A stretch of DNA of 64,000 nt from Paracamarosporium sp. OC-R06-R3. Taxonomy: Eukaryota > Ascomycota > Dothideomycetes > Pleosporales > Didymosphaeriaceae. The first letter of the stretch is position 1. Each line of letters opens with the position of its first letter. The translations under genes and the position numbers were made by a program. The notes beneath the pieces were generated by a model. That model worked only from the letters and a program-made list of their open reading frames with translations, was not told the DNA's origin and made no database searches. Below, one piece after another: positions 21,727 to 33,654 of this stretch. The stretch spans positions 124,001-188,000 of the forward strand of contig JACVRA010000174.1 of the NCBI GenBank assembly GCA_019828545.1, read 5' to 3'.

Positions 21727-22701
21727 CTCAGGCGGCGGTCGGAGCGGCAGAACAGCGAGCGACAAAGCAAAGGCGCGTCTATGCAGTCATACTCGGGCGT
21801 GGAACAACGGGGGGCAAGGAGCGCGATGCAAGCGAGGGAGAGGCAGGGGCGAAGGCGAGGCGAACGCGGTGCCAGATGCGTCTATGTATGCGGAGCAATT
21901 CCAGGGCAGCGCCGACGACGCGAGGGACACAAAAAGGGTGCGACCGAGGCCAAGCCACCCTGAAGGATGGTTTGTGGGTGAGAACACCAGCGCTGGTCTG
22001 GTGCTGGCTGGTCTTACCGTTAGGCTTCTTGCGGACGGTTACTCGCCGAGTAATGCGACTGGTCAGTGTCGGGCGGCGCGCCACGGCCGCCACCCGACAA
22101 GCAACTCGACAAGTTTAGGCCTAGTGAGCCTCTCGTAACACCCCTGCGCCGATCATCCCATGCCACACGAGTTGGACAAGTCCATGCTGTTAGTTAGCAG
22201 CATGCGTCTGTGAGCTGAGGTCGTCGTGGACGCTGAGCTTCCATCGACCCACATGTTCGTCTGTTCAAGATCGTCGTTGTAGTGTTGATGTAATCATGCC
22301 GTTGGTCTGAGCACTTGTAAGAAGTAGTATGCGAGGCTATGCAAGATACGCGCATCGTGCAGAGACCAAGGAAGCGATGGAGCAGGTTGACGCGGGCGGG
22401 GTGTCTGTTGAAGCTTTGATGCTTACGTCCTTGTACTGTTCAGTGTGGGTGTCGTAAAACTTGGCGTGGCATTCTCATCTCTGATAATTCGACCTTGAGA
22501 TCCTAATACAGACAAAGGGCAGTCTCAGTCAATAGTGAGCATCGAAACAGACACCTTAGACGTAATGTGACTATGGCTCAAGCAGACACCGACAACCAGA
22601 TGATTGATGCATGCTAGCCTACGCTGTACTCTAATGCAATGCCGACGTTCAATGCTGTAGACCACGAGTTCTAAATTAGACAGCAACTAAACCACCAACA
22701 C
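21727..22701. other. Intergenic region upstream of the SLC35-type gene
   Basis: Nearly 1 kb between two minus-strand genes. The first 400 bases are G+C-rich with long overlapping open frames on both strands, none with protein-like composition. No element was recognised. Confidence 0.55.
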
Positions 22702-23769
22702 CTACACAGCCACCCCGACCTCTCCATCCGCAACGGCTATCATGAAATCGCTCACATCCTCGCACCGCTCATCTAGCACCCATTCTAACGTCTGCACCCA
22801 CGTCTCCCCGTTGTTCTCAAACCAGTCGCCCAAACACTTCACATAGCCCTCCACCATACCCTTCAGCGGCGCGTTCTCCTTCAGCCACATGATTTGCTCA
22901 GGGTCCAGCTTCAACATATCCTCCACCACGTAATAGTGCGGGATGTCATCGCCCCATCCTTCGGCGCCAACCTCATGATTGGGATGAAGGCTATACTTCG
23001 ATGCCGCGTGGCGTGAGTTGTAGGTCGGAGTGCTGTTGAAGTGGGATGAGAGCGTGTTGGTGTACTGTGCGGTGAAGGGGTTGTTCGCGGGCGGCGCTTG
23101 AGCGGGCGGCGGGTAATTGAGGTGGATGTTGAAGAGCAGGTGATGGTCATTGTCAGGGTACCTCTTCTTGAACTTGCGCGCAATGGTACCGTTCGAAGGG
23201 CAGATGTTGCTGTGGACCACTTCTCTGACCACATTGTGCACGTCTGCGATCTCCGCCAGCTCTAGCGTGGACCAGTTATGCAGCAGCCCAGCGCGCTTCT
23301 GTATGACGAGCTTCATGGCGCGAAACTCGCGCGGGTGCTCGCGATTGTGGAACGCGCGGGAATATAGCCATAGACGGTATATGGCTCGGCGCAGGCGATA
23401 TCGTTCCTCGCTCGTCAGCAGCCGCCGGAGCTCGAAATTGAATTTCCATTTCTTGAACGGGTATATATCGCACCATTTCTCTGCGACTCGACCGGCGTGT
23501 ACGATTTGCTTGAGCAAAGCGATCGAGAATGGTACGGTACGTATGATGTGAGCTGGCTGACTTGCGTTGTGGGTCAATAGTTGGGTGAGGTCCTCCAGAG
23601 GCCCAAATTGGGCTTCGGCGGCGGTTTCGAGGATAAAGAGTTTCTGAGATGAAGTGAAGATATTACGGAGCCGGTGGCAAGTAGATGAGAGGGCAAGGAC
23701 GTCGTTTACGGAAGAGCAAGATAGGTAGATGTGGGTGACGAGCTCGGTTGCGAGGTATTCGAACAGCAT
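22702..23769 (-). CDS. F-box-like protein of unknown target
   Basis: A single exon of 355 residues from the ATG at 23769. The N-terminus (LATELVTHIYLSCSSVNDVL, then ALSSTCHRLRNIF) fits an F-box: LP.EL..IY...S..D...LS..C..LR. F-box proteins dock substrates to SCF ubiquitin ligases through Skp1. The remaining 310 residues show no LRR, WD40 or kelch repeats. A region of about 150 residues (RRAIYRLWLYSRAFH) resembles the fungus-specific helical C-terminal part seen in other Dothideomycete F-box proteins. The substrate is unknown. It is divergent from the gene at 24251. Confidence 0.72.
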   Translation of the reverse strand: MLFEYLATELVTHIYLSCSSVNDVLALSSTCHRLRNIFTSSQKLFILETAAEAQFGPLEDLTQLLTHNASQPAHIIRTVPFSIALLKQIVHAGRVAEKWCDIYPFKKWKFNFELRRLLTSEERYRLRRAIYRLWLYSRAFHNREHPREFRAMKLVIQKRAGLLHNWSTLELAEIADVHNVVREVVHSNICPSNGTIARKFKKRYPDNDHHLLFNIHLNYPPPAQAPPANNPFTAQYTNTLSSHFNSTPTYNSRHAASKYSLHPNHEVGAEGWGDDIPHYYVVEDMLKLDPEQIMWLKENAPLKGMVEGYVKCLGDWFENNGETWVQTLEWVLDERCEDVSDFMIAVADGEVGVAV

Positions 23770-24250
23770 CTTGACGGTTTGAGATGGCAATCTTGAAATA
23801 CTAAGGGAACTGGACTTTCCTCCTCTTCTTCGCTCTTACGGTTTATTTCTTGATGATTGGATCAAATCGATGTATATGTGAGTGGATCGGCGTGAAGCTA
23901 CGTCTTCGAATGATTGACTGTTGCTGTCTCGCCGACACAGTTGGATTAGGGTTTAATTGATACGGACCCCTCCGTTGGGGCTATAGAAAAGAGGTGAAAC
24001 ATGCTCAGGGCGATCGCTAGGAGCGAAAGCCAACCCAGAAGGGTTGGACGTAGAATGAGTTGTCATCTTTGGCTGTTGAGGAAGAAAGGAGTCATGACCG
24101 CGTGTTTGGAGTGAGGTAGTTCGCCAAGGAAAGCTACGCCCCGCCCTTTCCTATCTGGGGTCATGGGCTGATGACGAGCTCGCGCCCGGATGGGGTATTG
24201 AGTACTCCTTTGCAACATCATTGATACCCGATCCAAGCATTGCAGGCACA
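23770..24250. promoter_or_regulatory. Divergent promoter region of the two F-box-like genes
   Basis: The 481-base gap between divergent starts must contain both promoters. No recognisable sites were found beyond short A/T-rich segments. Confidence 0.45.
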
Positions 24251-25093
24251 ATGCAGGCATGTGGGTCTTCTACAATTCCTCGTAAATCTTCTTTATTCTC
24301 GTTACCTTTGGAAGTGCGCCGGGCCATCTACGCCTACGTGCTACCCCACACCGAATTATTTGATATACGCTTTCAACGCGGCGATGGCGAGACCAAACCA
24401 CCAAGCGAGTACAATTTAACCTTTGTACGGGAGTCACTCGACAGTAGTGGCGTGTGGAAGATGCAGAAATTACTTCCAAGGTCTGATCGCGAGGTCGGCA
24501 ATGAGATCGTCTGGCGACTGGGGAGCATATCTCTCCTTTCGACGTGCCACCAGATCCACGATGACTGCGTCGACATGATATACGGAGACAACATGTTCGT
24601 AATAGACGTTTCCTTTGACACGATCAAGTTTCGCAAGCGCTGGCGCACGGCAAACAACTTGACACCAGGACGATCGTACGCCTTCCTGGACCACTTCTCA
24701 CAGAGGAATCTCATGAAGATCAAGAATTATATTGTGAACGTAGAACATGTGGACGACTATACAGGGATGATCAAGTTCAATTGCGGCGGACGGGGTCTTA
24801 CGGCGGGAATCCGAGATAGAGTTCAAGAGCTGGTAGACCTGCTCATCGTCGTGCCCAACCTGCATCGGCTGCACGTGCATCTGATAGATGGGGCAATCAG
24901 CCGCGTGCGCTTCCCTAGCGGCCGAGTGCATCGCGTTCAGGACGTGCAGAATTTCTCTACGTCGCAGACCGTCCTAGACCCGTTCAGGGGGCTGTACGGG
25001 GTTCGGAAAGCGAGGGTGACGGGCGTGAGCGAAGCTTATGCGGAGAGTCTAGAAACCACTATGACGGAAACGAGAGGCGCATCTCAATGCTGA
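24251..25093 (+). CDS. Fungal LPxEVR (F-box-like/DUF7730-type) protein
   Basis: A single exon of 280 residues from the ATG at 24251. The N-terminal motif LFSLPLEVRRAIYAYVLP, followed after about 60 residues by SLLSTCHQIHDDCVDMIYGD, is the pattern of a large family of fungal proteins that is expanded in Dothideomycetes and related to F-box proteins. The rest has alternating hydrophobic strands (IKNYIVNVEHVDDYTGMIKF). No catalytic residues are visible. The biochemical role is unknown for the family as far as I know. Confidence 0.75.
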   Translation: MQACGSSTIPRKSSLFSLPLEVRRAIYAYVLPHTELFDIRFQRGDGETKPPSEYNLTFVRESLDSSGVWKMQKLLPRSDREVGNEIVWRLGSISLLSTCHQIHDDCVDMIYGDNMFVIDVSFDTIKFRKRWRTANNLTPGRSYAFLDHFSQRNLMKIKNYIVNVEHVDDYTGMIKFNCGGRGLTAGIRDRVQELVDLLIVVPNLHRLHVHLIDGAISRVRFPSGRVHRVQDVQNFSTSQTVLDPFRGLYGVRKARVTGVSEAYAESLETTMTETRGASQC

Positions 25094-25307
25094 TGGGTAT
25101 CATCGTCTATACATTGGTGTGGGCCAAGATAATAACTACTCTTCTTTTCCTCCAAATGCAGTCCACATCCTGCACTTATTGCACATTAAGACAGACAATG
25201 TGACGTGGACCGAAGTGACCTCCAAACTTTTGTCCCAGCGCTGTGAAAGCTCCGATTCATGCTTGTGCCCTAGTAACGCCTTTTACGCCTCGCGAGAAAG
25301 ATGGATC

Positions 25308-26337
25308 TTACGCAAAGAGCACCGAGTCGCTCAACGGATCCTTCTCCTTCTTCCGCCCGCCGTGACTTGTGAGACCCAGGTCTCCCCGTTTGATCTGGTT
25401 GTCCTTGGTCGCTTCTGTCCGCCTGTTGTACTTGCCACCCTTGGATCGTCTGAGATCAGCTCGGATCTGGTTCGGTGAGACGAATTCCTTGTTCTCGTAG
25501 ATGATGGGTCCACCAAAGCTGGATTCCTGGATGACGATTGGAGTAAGGACGAATCGAGGACCGATCTCGACTAGTTGCACGTCGAATTCCGTCTTGCCCT
25601 TCTTCTTGGGCGCAGGGTCTACGTCCATCTCCTCACCATCGACAGGCTTCTTCTTCCCAGGCTCGGACTCGTTGATCTGGTACACGCGCACCCAGATCTT
25701 GCCATCGGCAAGGGTAAAGCCCATCACGTGATCGACGAAAGGCTTGACCTTGCGCGAGGTTTTGGGCACGCCGAAAATTTGGGTGAGGAGCTCCTTGATG
25801 AGGCGGGTGTGTGCTTGCTTCTCAAAGGCAGCGTCGAACGAGAGCACTGGCCGTGATCCCTTCAGGCAGTTGCCGATGAAGTTGAGTTCTTCCATGGTGT
25901 GCAGGTTCTGCAGGTGCATCTTGACGGTGGGGCCGTTTGGTGCCTTGCTCATCCAGGCGTACAGATCCTGGCCCTTTCGTGCTTCGAAGAAGAGAACATT
26001 GTTGCAGTTGTAAAGTTCTGCAAGCTCGTTGAGTTGATACAGCTTGGTCTTGGTATCCAGTTTCGCCTCTTTCCTACTGTGAGGCCTGCAAGAAATGAAT
26101 AAAATGACTGGGAAATGGGGGTCGGAGACTTACATCAACGAGTACAGGTCCTGCAGCAGGTGTCGGTGCCTGTAGGTCACACCTCGAGAGCTCTGCGGCG
26201 GGTTAGCACGTGGACACTATAGAGATTGCATGGGATATGCGGCGTACGAGAATGAGCACGCGCTGACGGTTTTTGCGCTCTCCGGGCTCCTTCTCGGGGG
26301 CGCTCGTGGCCGACAGGGTCTTGTATACGGCAGCCAT
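25308..26337 (-). CDS. BRX1: Ribosome biogenesis protein Brx1 (Brix domain)
   Basis: Brx1 is a nucleolar factor that, with Ebp2, assembles pre-60S particles and 27S pre-rRNA. Exons 26337-26248, 26192-26134 and 26085-25308 (introns of 55 and 48 bases) encode 308 residues, close to the family norm. The Brix domain starts at NRQRVLILSSRGVTYRHRHL and includes AELYNCNNVLFFEARKGQD, LHTMEELNFIGNCLKGSRP and PRFVLTPIVIQESSFGGP. A Lys-rich insert (KKKPVDGEEMDVDPAPKKK) may be a loop. The C-terminus is basic. The gene is divergent from INO80, sharing 875 bases of upstream DNA. Confidence 0.95.
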
Positions 26338-27212
26338 GGTGTGTGTGGTGTGCTGTTGCCGCGTCGCGAGTGTGCTCGGGGCGTGAACTTTTTTGCGAGA
26401 ATTTGAGATCACATGACGTTCGAGATGCAGCGCCAAGGCGCTTGTATCTTAGGTGCCGGGCTGCTGGCGGCAGCAACTATGGGGTCCCTGAGGAATGCAC
26501 GGCCGATTGCATGCGTGGCGTCGGCCACGAAGTGCACTGGGACGGCGCCGTGTGCTCTGCGCGCTGCGACGGGCAATTGATGCGGGCTGTGCGGTGCAGC
26601 GAGGAAGCAGAGCTCGCGTGGTGCAGGCGGGCGCGGAAAGCAATGCGGTGTGCGCGGGCGGGTTGGCATGGGTCCATTCGACGGGCGGGTGAGGCTGCGA
26701 GGGCGCGATGAACGCCCCGGCTTTCAGCAGTCGGAGGCAGGGGAATCGCAGCCATCGAGGCACGCGGCAGAGGCAATCAGCAGAAGTCCAGAGTCTAGAC
26801 GGGCACATGGAAACGCGGTGCGCGGCGGCAGGGCCAGGGCAGGGCATTAATTGGCGGCGCATCACGCTCGTCGAGCATCCAGCCCGGGTCGACGCTTTGT
26901 TAGGACACCGAATAACGAGCAGTGTGGCAGAACTCCCCACCATCTGCATCCGTCTGCTGGCCTGCTGGCCCTCGATTGCATCTCCGTCCCCGCGCTCCCG
27001 TCCCCTCTCCCTCGTCCCCTCGCATCCCATCGCATCCTATCCCAGGCGACGCGTGCCGTGCCACCATCCACGACGCTGCCGTCGCATCGCGCCCGCCGCT
27101 GCCCGCCCGCCGCCTCTCGCTGCCACTGCTGCGCGCTCCCGGCTCCGCTCGCTGCCAGTGCCCATCCATGGAGTAGCCGGCGCGTGCCCGAATCGCCCGT
27201 CGCGCCGCTCTG
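26338..27212. promoter_or_regulatory. Divergent promoter region BRX1/INO80
   Basis: 875 bases of very G+C-rich DNA. Many open frames on both strands are a by-product of the composition (Arg/Ala/Pro-rich). TTAATT at about 26847 is one of the few A/T-rich spots. The last 200 bases before INO80 are C-rich, like other fungal 5' UTRs. Confidence 0.55.
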
Positions 27213-30200
27213 ATGTTCCGCGATCAGCGAGGCTCGGTTGAGGACGAGAGGAGCGAGCGCTTCACGCGAGACAGAATGCAGCCAGGGGAGCCAGCTTACC
27301 AGACCCAGAGGCCAACCACGCAAACACCTCTTAGCACCGCGCGCCCTCTGGCCTCGCCCACCACGCCCTCGGCCCATCACCAAAACTTCACCCACGCCTC
27401 GCCCCATCACCACCGCGCGCCCACCGAGCCCGGCACCACCGAGCACCTGCCGCCGCTCAGCACGGCCCTCTACACGGCCTCCAAGTCTTCATACTACGAC
27501 CCGACCTCAGACCATGGCCTAGGACAGCCCGGATACGACAATCACTATCCATCGCAGGTACGCGTCCCCATGCCTCCCCACTGCCTTGCCGCATCGCCCT
27601 CCACAATTTCTTCATGCACCCATGCAGAGCTAACCTCACTCCATCAGTCCCGGGACTCGCACGCCTACCAGGACGCCCGCCCGCCAGAGAGCCCGTACAA
27701 CAATCCATACCGCTCGCCTGTCGCCGCCTCCTTCGCCCACCGCTCGCCGCTGCAGCGCCCGGCCTCGCACGGCCACATCGCCGCCAACATGGAGGCAATG
27801 TCCCACTCCCCCGTGTCTCCGCCCGTCTACCAGCCCATGAACCGCGGCGCCGTGCAGCCCCCGCCACAACAATACGAGCGGAGGCCCTCGGTGAAAGATG
27901 AGGTCAATACAAAGGCACCTGCCACTATGATGCAATCGCTGACAATACCTTCAATAGGTCCCTCCACCTGCCCCGAAGCGAGACCCCATGTCCCTATCGA
28001 GCATCATGGACTCGGGCGCCGACCCTGAGCCGCCCTCAAAATCTCAGCACCTGCCTCCGGTGAACGACCCCCGCGCCTTCTCCAAACCCCCGACCAACCC
28101 GCACTTCGTCAAGCAGGAAACCTTACATTCGCCTGCACCTGCCGATCTTCCTTATGCGGACCATCGAGCAGTCCCTTACGACAGTATGCCACCCGTCAGC
28201 AGCGTACCTCCGCCGTCGCGGCTCGCACCCCGCGAGCTTCCCGCACCTGACGATGCCGCGGTTGAGGCCGCACTGGCTCACATTGAGACCAACGAGATGA
28301 AAGACATAGACGGTCTTGGATTAGAGTACCAACAAGAAAGGGAAGAGTATGGGGCGCAGATTCGCAAGCGTGCCATAGACCTAGAGTCTGCAGAAGCCAG
28401 CAAACGCAAGGTATGTTACCAAAATCACATCATTAGTCCACCGTCACTAATGTATACAGCGGCGGCGTACTGCTACCTTGATGCGCTTCTCTGACATCAT
28501 GAGCGCTCACCGCGACGCGGCCAAACACAACTACAGTATCGAACACGAGGCCGAGGCCTGGCAACAGGTTCAGAACCAGGAGATTGCAGAGGAGAAGGAG
28601 CGCAAGAAAGACATGCAACGGAAGCGGCGACGAGAGAAGACGATACAAAACGAGGAGGCCAAGCGGAACGAAGCTCTGGCTCGAGCCAACGAAGCGGAGA
28701 ATGAAGAAGAGCGGGAAAAGCACCTGCGCGAAGCTTCAAAGGCCGAGAGGAAAGCAAAGACCACCAGCCAGCTGCTCCAAGGCAATGCGCCCAGCAAAGA
28801 TTTCCGAGAGGTCACCCCTCATGCCCCCAACTTCGAAGGTGGCACCATGAGCTCATTCCAAGCGTCTGAAGAACTGGGTGGAAAGCGCAAAGGCGGACGT
28901 TCCGGTGGGCGTCTTAAGAAGAGCAAGGAACAGAAGCAGGCAGAGAAGGATGCTGCTGCCGCCGGCCAGGCTGCTCTTGATCGCGGGGATGACCTTCCTC
29001 CTATCGCTCCCCGAGAAGAGGCCCGTCTTGAAGCGTTGAAGAGTAGGAGCACAACGGAAGATCTAGGGCCCATTACCCTGACTTCGTACAATTCCCAGGC
29101 TTACCACACCCTCTACTCCCAGATTTGGAAAGACATCGCAAAGAAGGATGTTCCCAAAGTCTTTCGTATCAAAGACAGTTCGCTGGCTACCAAGCAGTCA
29201 AATCTCCGCAAGACCGCACAGCTGGCTTCCAAGGAAGCTCGACGGTGGCAGATGCGTACCAACAAGAGCATGAAGGATGTGCAGGCCAGGGCTAAGAGGA
29301 GCATGCGAGAAATGCTCGGTTTCTGGAAGAGGAATGAGCGCGACGAGCGTGACCAGCGCAAATTGGCCGAGCGAGCAGAATTGGAGAATGCGAGAAAGGC
29401 TGAAGCTGAGAAGGAATCCAACCGCCAGAAGAGGAAACTCAATTTCCTTATCCAACAGACAGAGCTTTACTCCCATTTCATTGGCAAGAAGGCCAAGACC
29501 GAAGAGATTGAGCGGTCTACCGATGATGCAGATGCCGCTGCTGATGGCGCAGCTCCTGCGGCAGGGCCTTCCATCAACGTACCGAACCATGGCCCGCCTG
29601 GCGCAAAAGTTACCGACTTCAAAGATCTCGATTTCGACAACGAGGACGAGAGTGCCTTGGAAGCTGCTGCGATTGCCAATGCCCAGCATGCTGTTAAGCA
29701 AGCTCAGGATCGAGCTCGCGCTTTCAATAACACTGGTAGCGATGAGAACCTAGATGAAGGAGAGCTGAACTTCCAGAACCCATCAGGTCTGCAAGATGAG
29801 AAAGACTTCATCCCTCAGCCATCGCTGCTTAACTGTACATTAAAAGAGTACCAACTGAAGGGTCTCAACTGGCTCGTCAACCTCTATGAGCAGGGTATCA
29901 ATGGTATTCTAGCTGACGAGATGGGTCTCGGAAAGACGGTCCAGTCCATCTCAGTCATGGCTTATCTTGCAGAGAAACACAATTATTGGGGTCCGTTCCT
30001 AGTCATTGCGCCTGCATCCACACTACACAACTGGCAACAAGAAATTGCCAAATTCGTCCCGGCTTTCAAAGTCATTCCGTACTGGGGTACTGCTGGAGAT
30101 CGAAAGATCTTGCGAAAGTACTGGGATAGGAAACACCGTGTGTATAACCGAGACTCGCAAATGCATGTTCTCGTCACGTCTTACCAGCTAGTCGTTCAAG

Positions 30201-32456
30201 ACGCGCAGTACTTCCAGAAGATGCACTGGCAATATATGATTCTCGACGAAGCTCAAGCAATCAAGTCGTCTCAGAGTTCGCGCTGGAAGAGCTTGTTGGG
30301 CTTCAACACGCGTAACCGCCTGCTGCTTACAGGTACACCTATTCAGAACAACATGCAAGAACTCTGGGCTTTGCTGCATTTCATTATGCCGAGCTTGTTC
30401 GACTCTCACGACGAGTTCAGCGATTGGTTCTCCAAGGACATTGAGAGCCACGCGCAGAGCAACACAAAACTCAACGAGGACCAGCTGAAGCGTTTGCACA
30501 TGATCTTGAAGCCGTTCATGCTGCGGCGTGTCAAGAAGCATGTGCAGAAAGAGCTTGGTGACAAGATCGAACTGGACGTCTTCTGCGATCTGACATATAG
30601 GCAGCGAGCGTACTATACTAGCCTTCGGAACAAGATCAGCCTGATGGACCTTATTGAGAAGGCGGTTGGAGACGAGCAGGACAGTGCTACGCTGATGAAT
30701 CTCGTTATGCAATTCCGTAAGGTTTGCAACCACCCGGATCTTTTCGAACGAACCGAAACCTGGTCGCCATTCGCCTTTGCCCACTATGCTGAGACAGCCT
30801 CTTTCATGCGCGAAGGTCAGAACGTCAGTGTAGCCTATTCGACGCGCAATTTGATCGAGTATCGCCTACCACGCCTCGTTTGCCGAAACGGCGGTCGGCT
30901 CGACGTACCTGGACGAGAAAATCCGAAGGCTGGATTCAACGGGCACTACCTGTACAATCTGATGAACGTTTGGAATCAGGACAACGTTCATCAGTCCTCG
31001 AAGGAGAATGGTGCGTTCGCGTGGCTTCGGTTGGCAAACGTGTCAGCTAGCGAGGCCTCCAAGATTGCAAAGAAAGACTTGTTCGAACGTGCTGTTGATG
31101 TTTCTAATCAGCCTCAGCAACTCTCCCGTTTCAACATCCTATACGATGAGGAAGCCGGCACGTATGCTCCTAAACATTCGATGCTTAACATCGTCGAGCG
31201 CGAGGACCGAGTTGCACTTGCTGAGGTTACCGACACTGGTTACATGCGAAATCTTCTCAATGTAACGCAAGCATCATTTGAAGAGACTGGTCTAAACATT
31301 ATTGAGCGATGTGCCAAGCCAGCCGCTTCCGCTCCTCCTGTCGAATTATACTGCTCTAGTCAAGCTGTCATCGCAGAGAAGCAGAATACGTTCTTCAGCA
31401 CATACGTTCGCAATGTGTTGTACGGGTTCTCTCAAAATTCTGAGCGCGAGCAGGCACTTCTGGAGTCGAAGGTCGCTACATCCAACCTCACAATGAGCAG
31501 CAAGCTCCCGTCACCGACAAACACCAGGGCGCGCTATACTCACATAGACGTGCCTTCTATGCAGCGCTTCGTCACGGACTCTGGCAAACTTGCCAAACTC
31601 GATTCGTTACTTAGAGAACTTAAGGCGAACGGTCATCGCGTACTGCTTTACTTCCAGATGACGAGGATGATGGACATGGTAGAGGAGTATCTCACCTATC
31701 GGAAGTACAAGTACTGCCGTCTGGACGGTTCTACCAAGCTCGAAGACCGTCGCGATACTGTCGCAAAGTTCCAAGCGCCCGACTCCGAGATTTTCGTCTT
31801 CTTGTTGTCGACACGCGCCGGTGGTTTGGGTATTAACCTTGTGGCCGCCGATACCGTTATCTTCTACGACTCGGACTGGAATCCTACCATCGACTCACAG
31901 GCTATGGATCGTGCGCATCGTCTTGGACAGACTAGACAAGTCACTGTGTATCGCCTCATCACGCGTGGTACGATTGAAGAGCGTATTCGCAAACGTGCTC
32001 TCCAGAAGGAAGAAGTTCAACGCGTCGTTATTTCCGGAGGAGCAGGTGCCCAAGTCGATTTCAACACGCGGTCTCGCGAGAACCGCACCAAGGACATCGC
32101 GATGTGGCTCGCAGACGACGAGCAAGCGGCCGAGATCGAGAAGAAGGAGGCCGAGCTCGCCGAAGCAGAGAAGAACGCGCCCACGGGCAAGAAGCGCAAG
32201 CGAACGAAGAAGGTCGAGGCGGCCAGCTTGGACGACATGTATCACGAGGGTGAGTCAGCCAATCTAACCGCACATATCATGTAATACTAACGCTCCCCCA
32301 GGCGAAGGTCACTTCGACACCAGCGAGAAACCCAGTGGCGCCGCGACACCGCTCTCCAACGCGGAGGGCCCTCCAGGCGGCAAGCGCCGCAAGGGCATGA
32401 CCAAGAAGGCGAAGACGGCGAAGCAGCGCCTTGCCGTCGCCGACGGCCAGGTCTAA
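27213..32456 (+). CDS. INO80: INO80 complex ATPase, chromatin remodeller
   Basis: Ino80 is the Snf2-family motor that slides nucleosomes and exchanges H2A.Z in transcription and DNA repair. Exons 27213-27557, 27648-27902, 27958-28410, 28460-32249 and 32302-32456 encode about 1,665 residues. The N-terminus is Pro/His-rich and disordered. The DBINO region ([20 protein letters not shown] onward, rich in charged helix) spans about 345-700 and binds actin-related proteins. The Snf2 ATPase has motif [15 protein letters not shown] (about 835), DEAQ box [11 protein letters not shown] (about 946) and [17 protein letters not shown] long family-typical insertion follows, then helicase C with [15 protein letters not shown] (about 1,438) and [18 protein letters not shown]. 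The basic tail has [13 protein letters not shown]. The start is the first ATG that opens the frame. Intron 1 (90 bases) is stopless and in frame. Confidence 0.95.
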
Positions 32457-33654
32457 CATCTCACACACACATACACACACATTTATCCCGCACACCAACA
32501 ACCTCTGTACCTGTATCACCATCATCGTCACAAAATCACATTTCTCCACATCTTTGCGCAAAGGGCGTCATACTTGTGCTTGCTTGCTTGCATCCGGCAT
32601 TTCTGCACGTCTGGCCTGGTCTAGTCTGGGTGTGTCACTGACACGCCGTTGTTCCTCTGTCTGTTTGTTTGTTTCCTTTTATCTGGGTATCGCTTGTTGT
32701 GGTTCGGTTCGGTTCGGTTCGGGTCGTCTATCTGTCTGAGTGGACTGCAATGCAATGCAAGTGCAAGTGTAATAGTAGACTTTTCTGTCTCTCTCTTTTT
32801 TTTTTCTTTTTCGCGGGCTTGAGGTTTGGGATTTGGAGGGTGGGGGCGTAGACGGTGAGGGAGAAGTGTGCGACAGACTTACTCTGCTGTTGTGGGGTTT
32901 GCTTTTTTTGGGAGAGTGTGCATGGGGTGAGGATTGGTATGTGTGTTTTTGGTGGGTGTGTGTGGGTTGGGAGGGAGAGTGGGGTAAAATATATGTGATT
33001 GATTGAGTGATTGGTTGTGCGATGGTTATCTTGTGTCTTGGTGATGAGTGAGGTATAAAATGTAGGGTGAGTGGGTGGTCATGTGTGCCTTTTGACTTTC
33101 TTTTCAGCCATACGGTGCGTTGTCAGGTGGTCTCGATGTGAGGTTAGCTGTGGGTGTTCGTCTGTCTATTCATCCGTGGTTATATGAAGAGGACGAGAAA
33201 GCTGGGAAACCTTGTTCCGGCACTTCTCTCCCTCCCACACATATCTTTCGTATTTATATTTACCTGTAATATAGATGAATTTCGATATCATGAGTGGGCG
33301 TGTATGTTCGTTTCATAGACTAGGGACTAGGGACGTATGGACATTGATGTCTTGTAGAGCGACGGCGAAGTCTGTCTTTCCCTATTGAAGGTTTAAAAGT
33401 TCTCATTTACTAGACATTAAATAATTATCAGTCCGACGTTAAACATTACGATTACTCCAGCTTTCTCTCCAAACACACGGTCGTCTCGCTCTCGTGAAGC
33501 TCCGCCAAAACGGTCAGCCCTGGTATCTAACACGATTTAATCCAAAGCCTGGATAACTTCGAAGCCTAGTCGTATGTCACTAGGATGCCCAGAGCATAGC
33601 TGGTTCAAAAGCGTCCTTGTGCTCAGTCAATCGCTGCATGACCCGCTCATGAAC
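32457..33654. other. 3' region of INO80, G+T-rich with simple repeats
   Basis: 1.2 kb between convergent genes. It contains CA repeats just after the INO80 stop (32462-32480), four GGTTC units at 32701-32720 and a strongly G+T-biased stretch at about 32810-33150. No gene is supported. Confidence 0.6.

Noticed and set aside
21470..22138. Plus-strand open frame of 222 codons antisense to the SLC35-type gene start
   Set aside because: A shadow of the G+C-rich first exons on the minus strand, where exon phase and family blocks clearly fit better.
26449..27446. Several open frames of about 190 codons between BRX1 and INO80
   Set aside because: Composition artefacts of a G+C-rich divergent promoter; the amino acid content is biased and shows no conserved motif.
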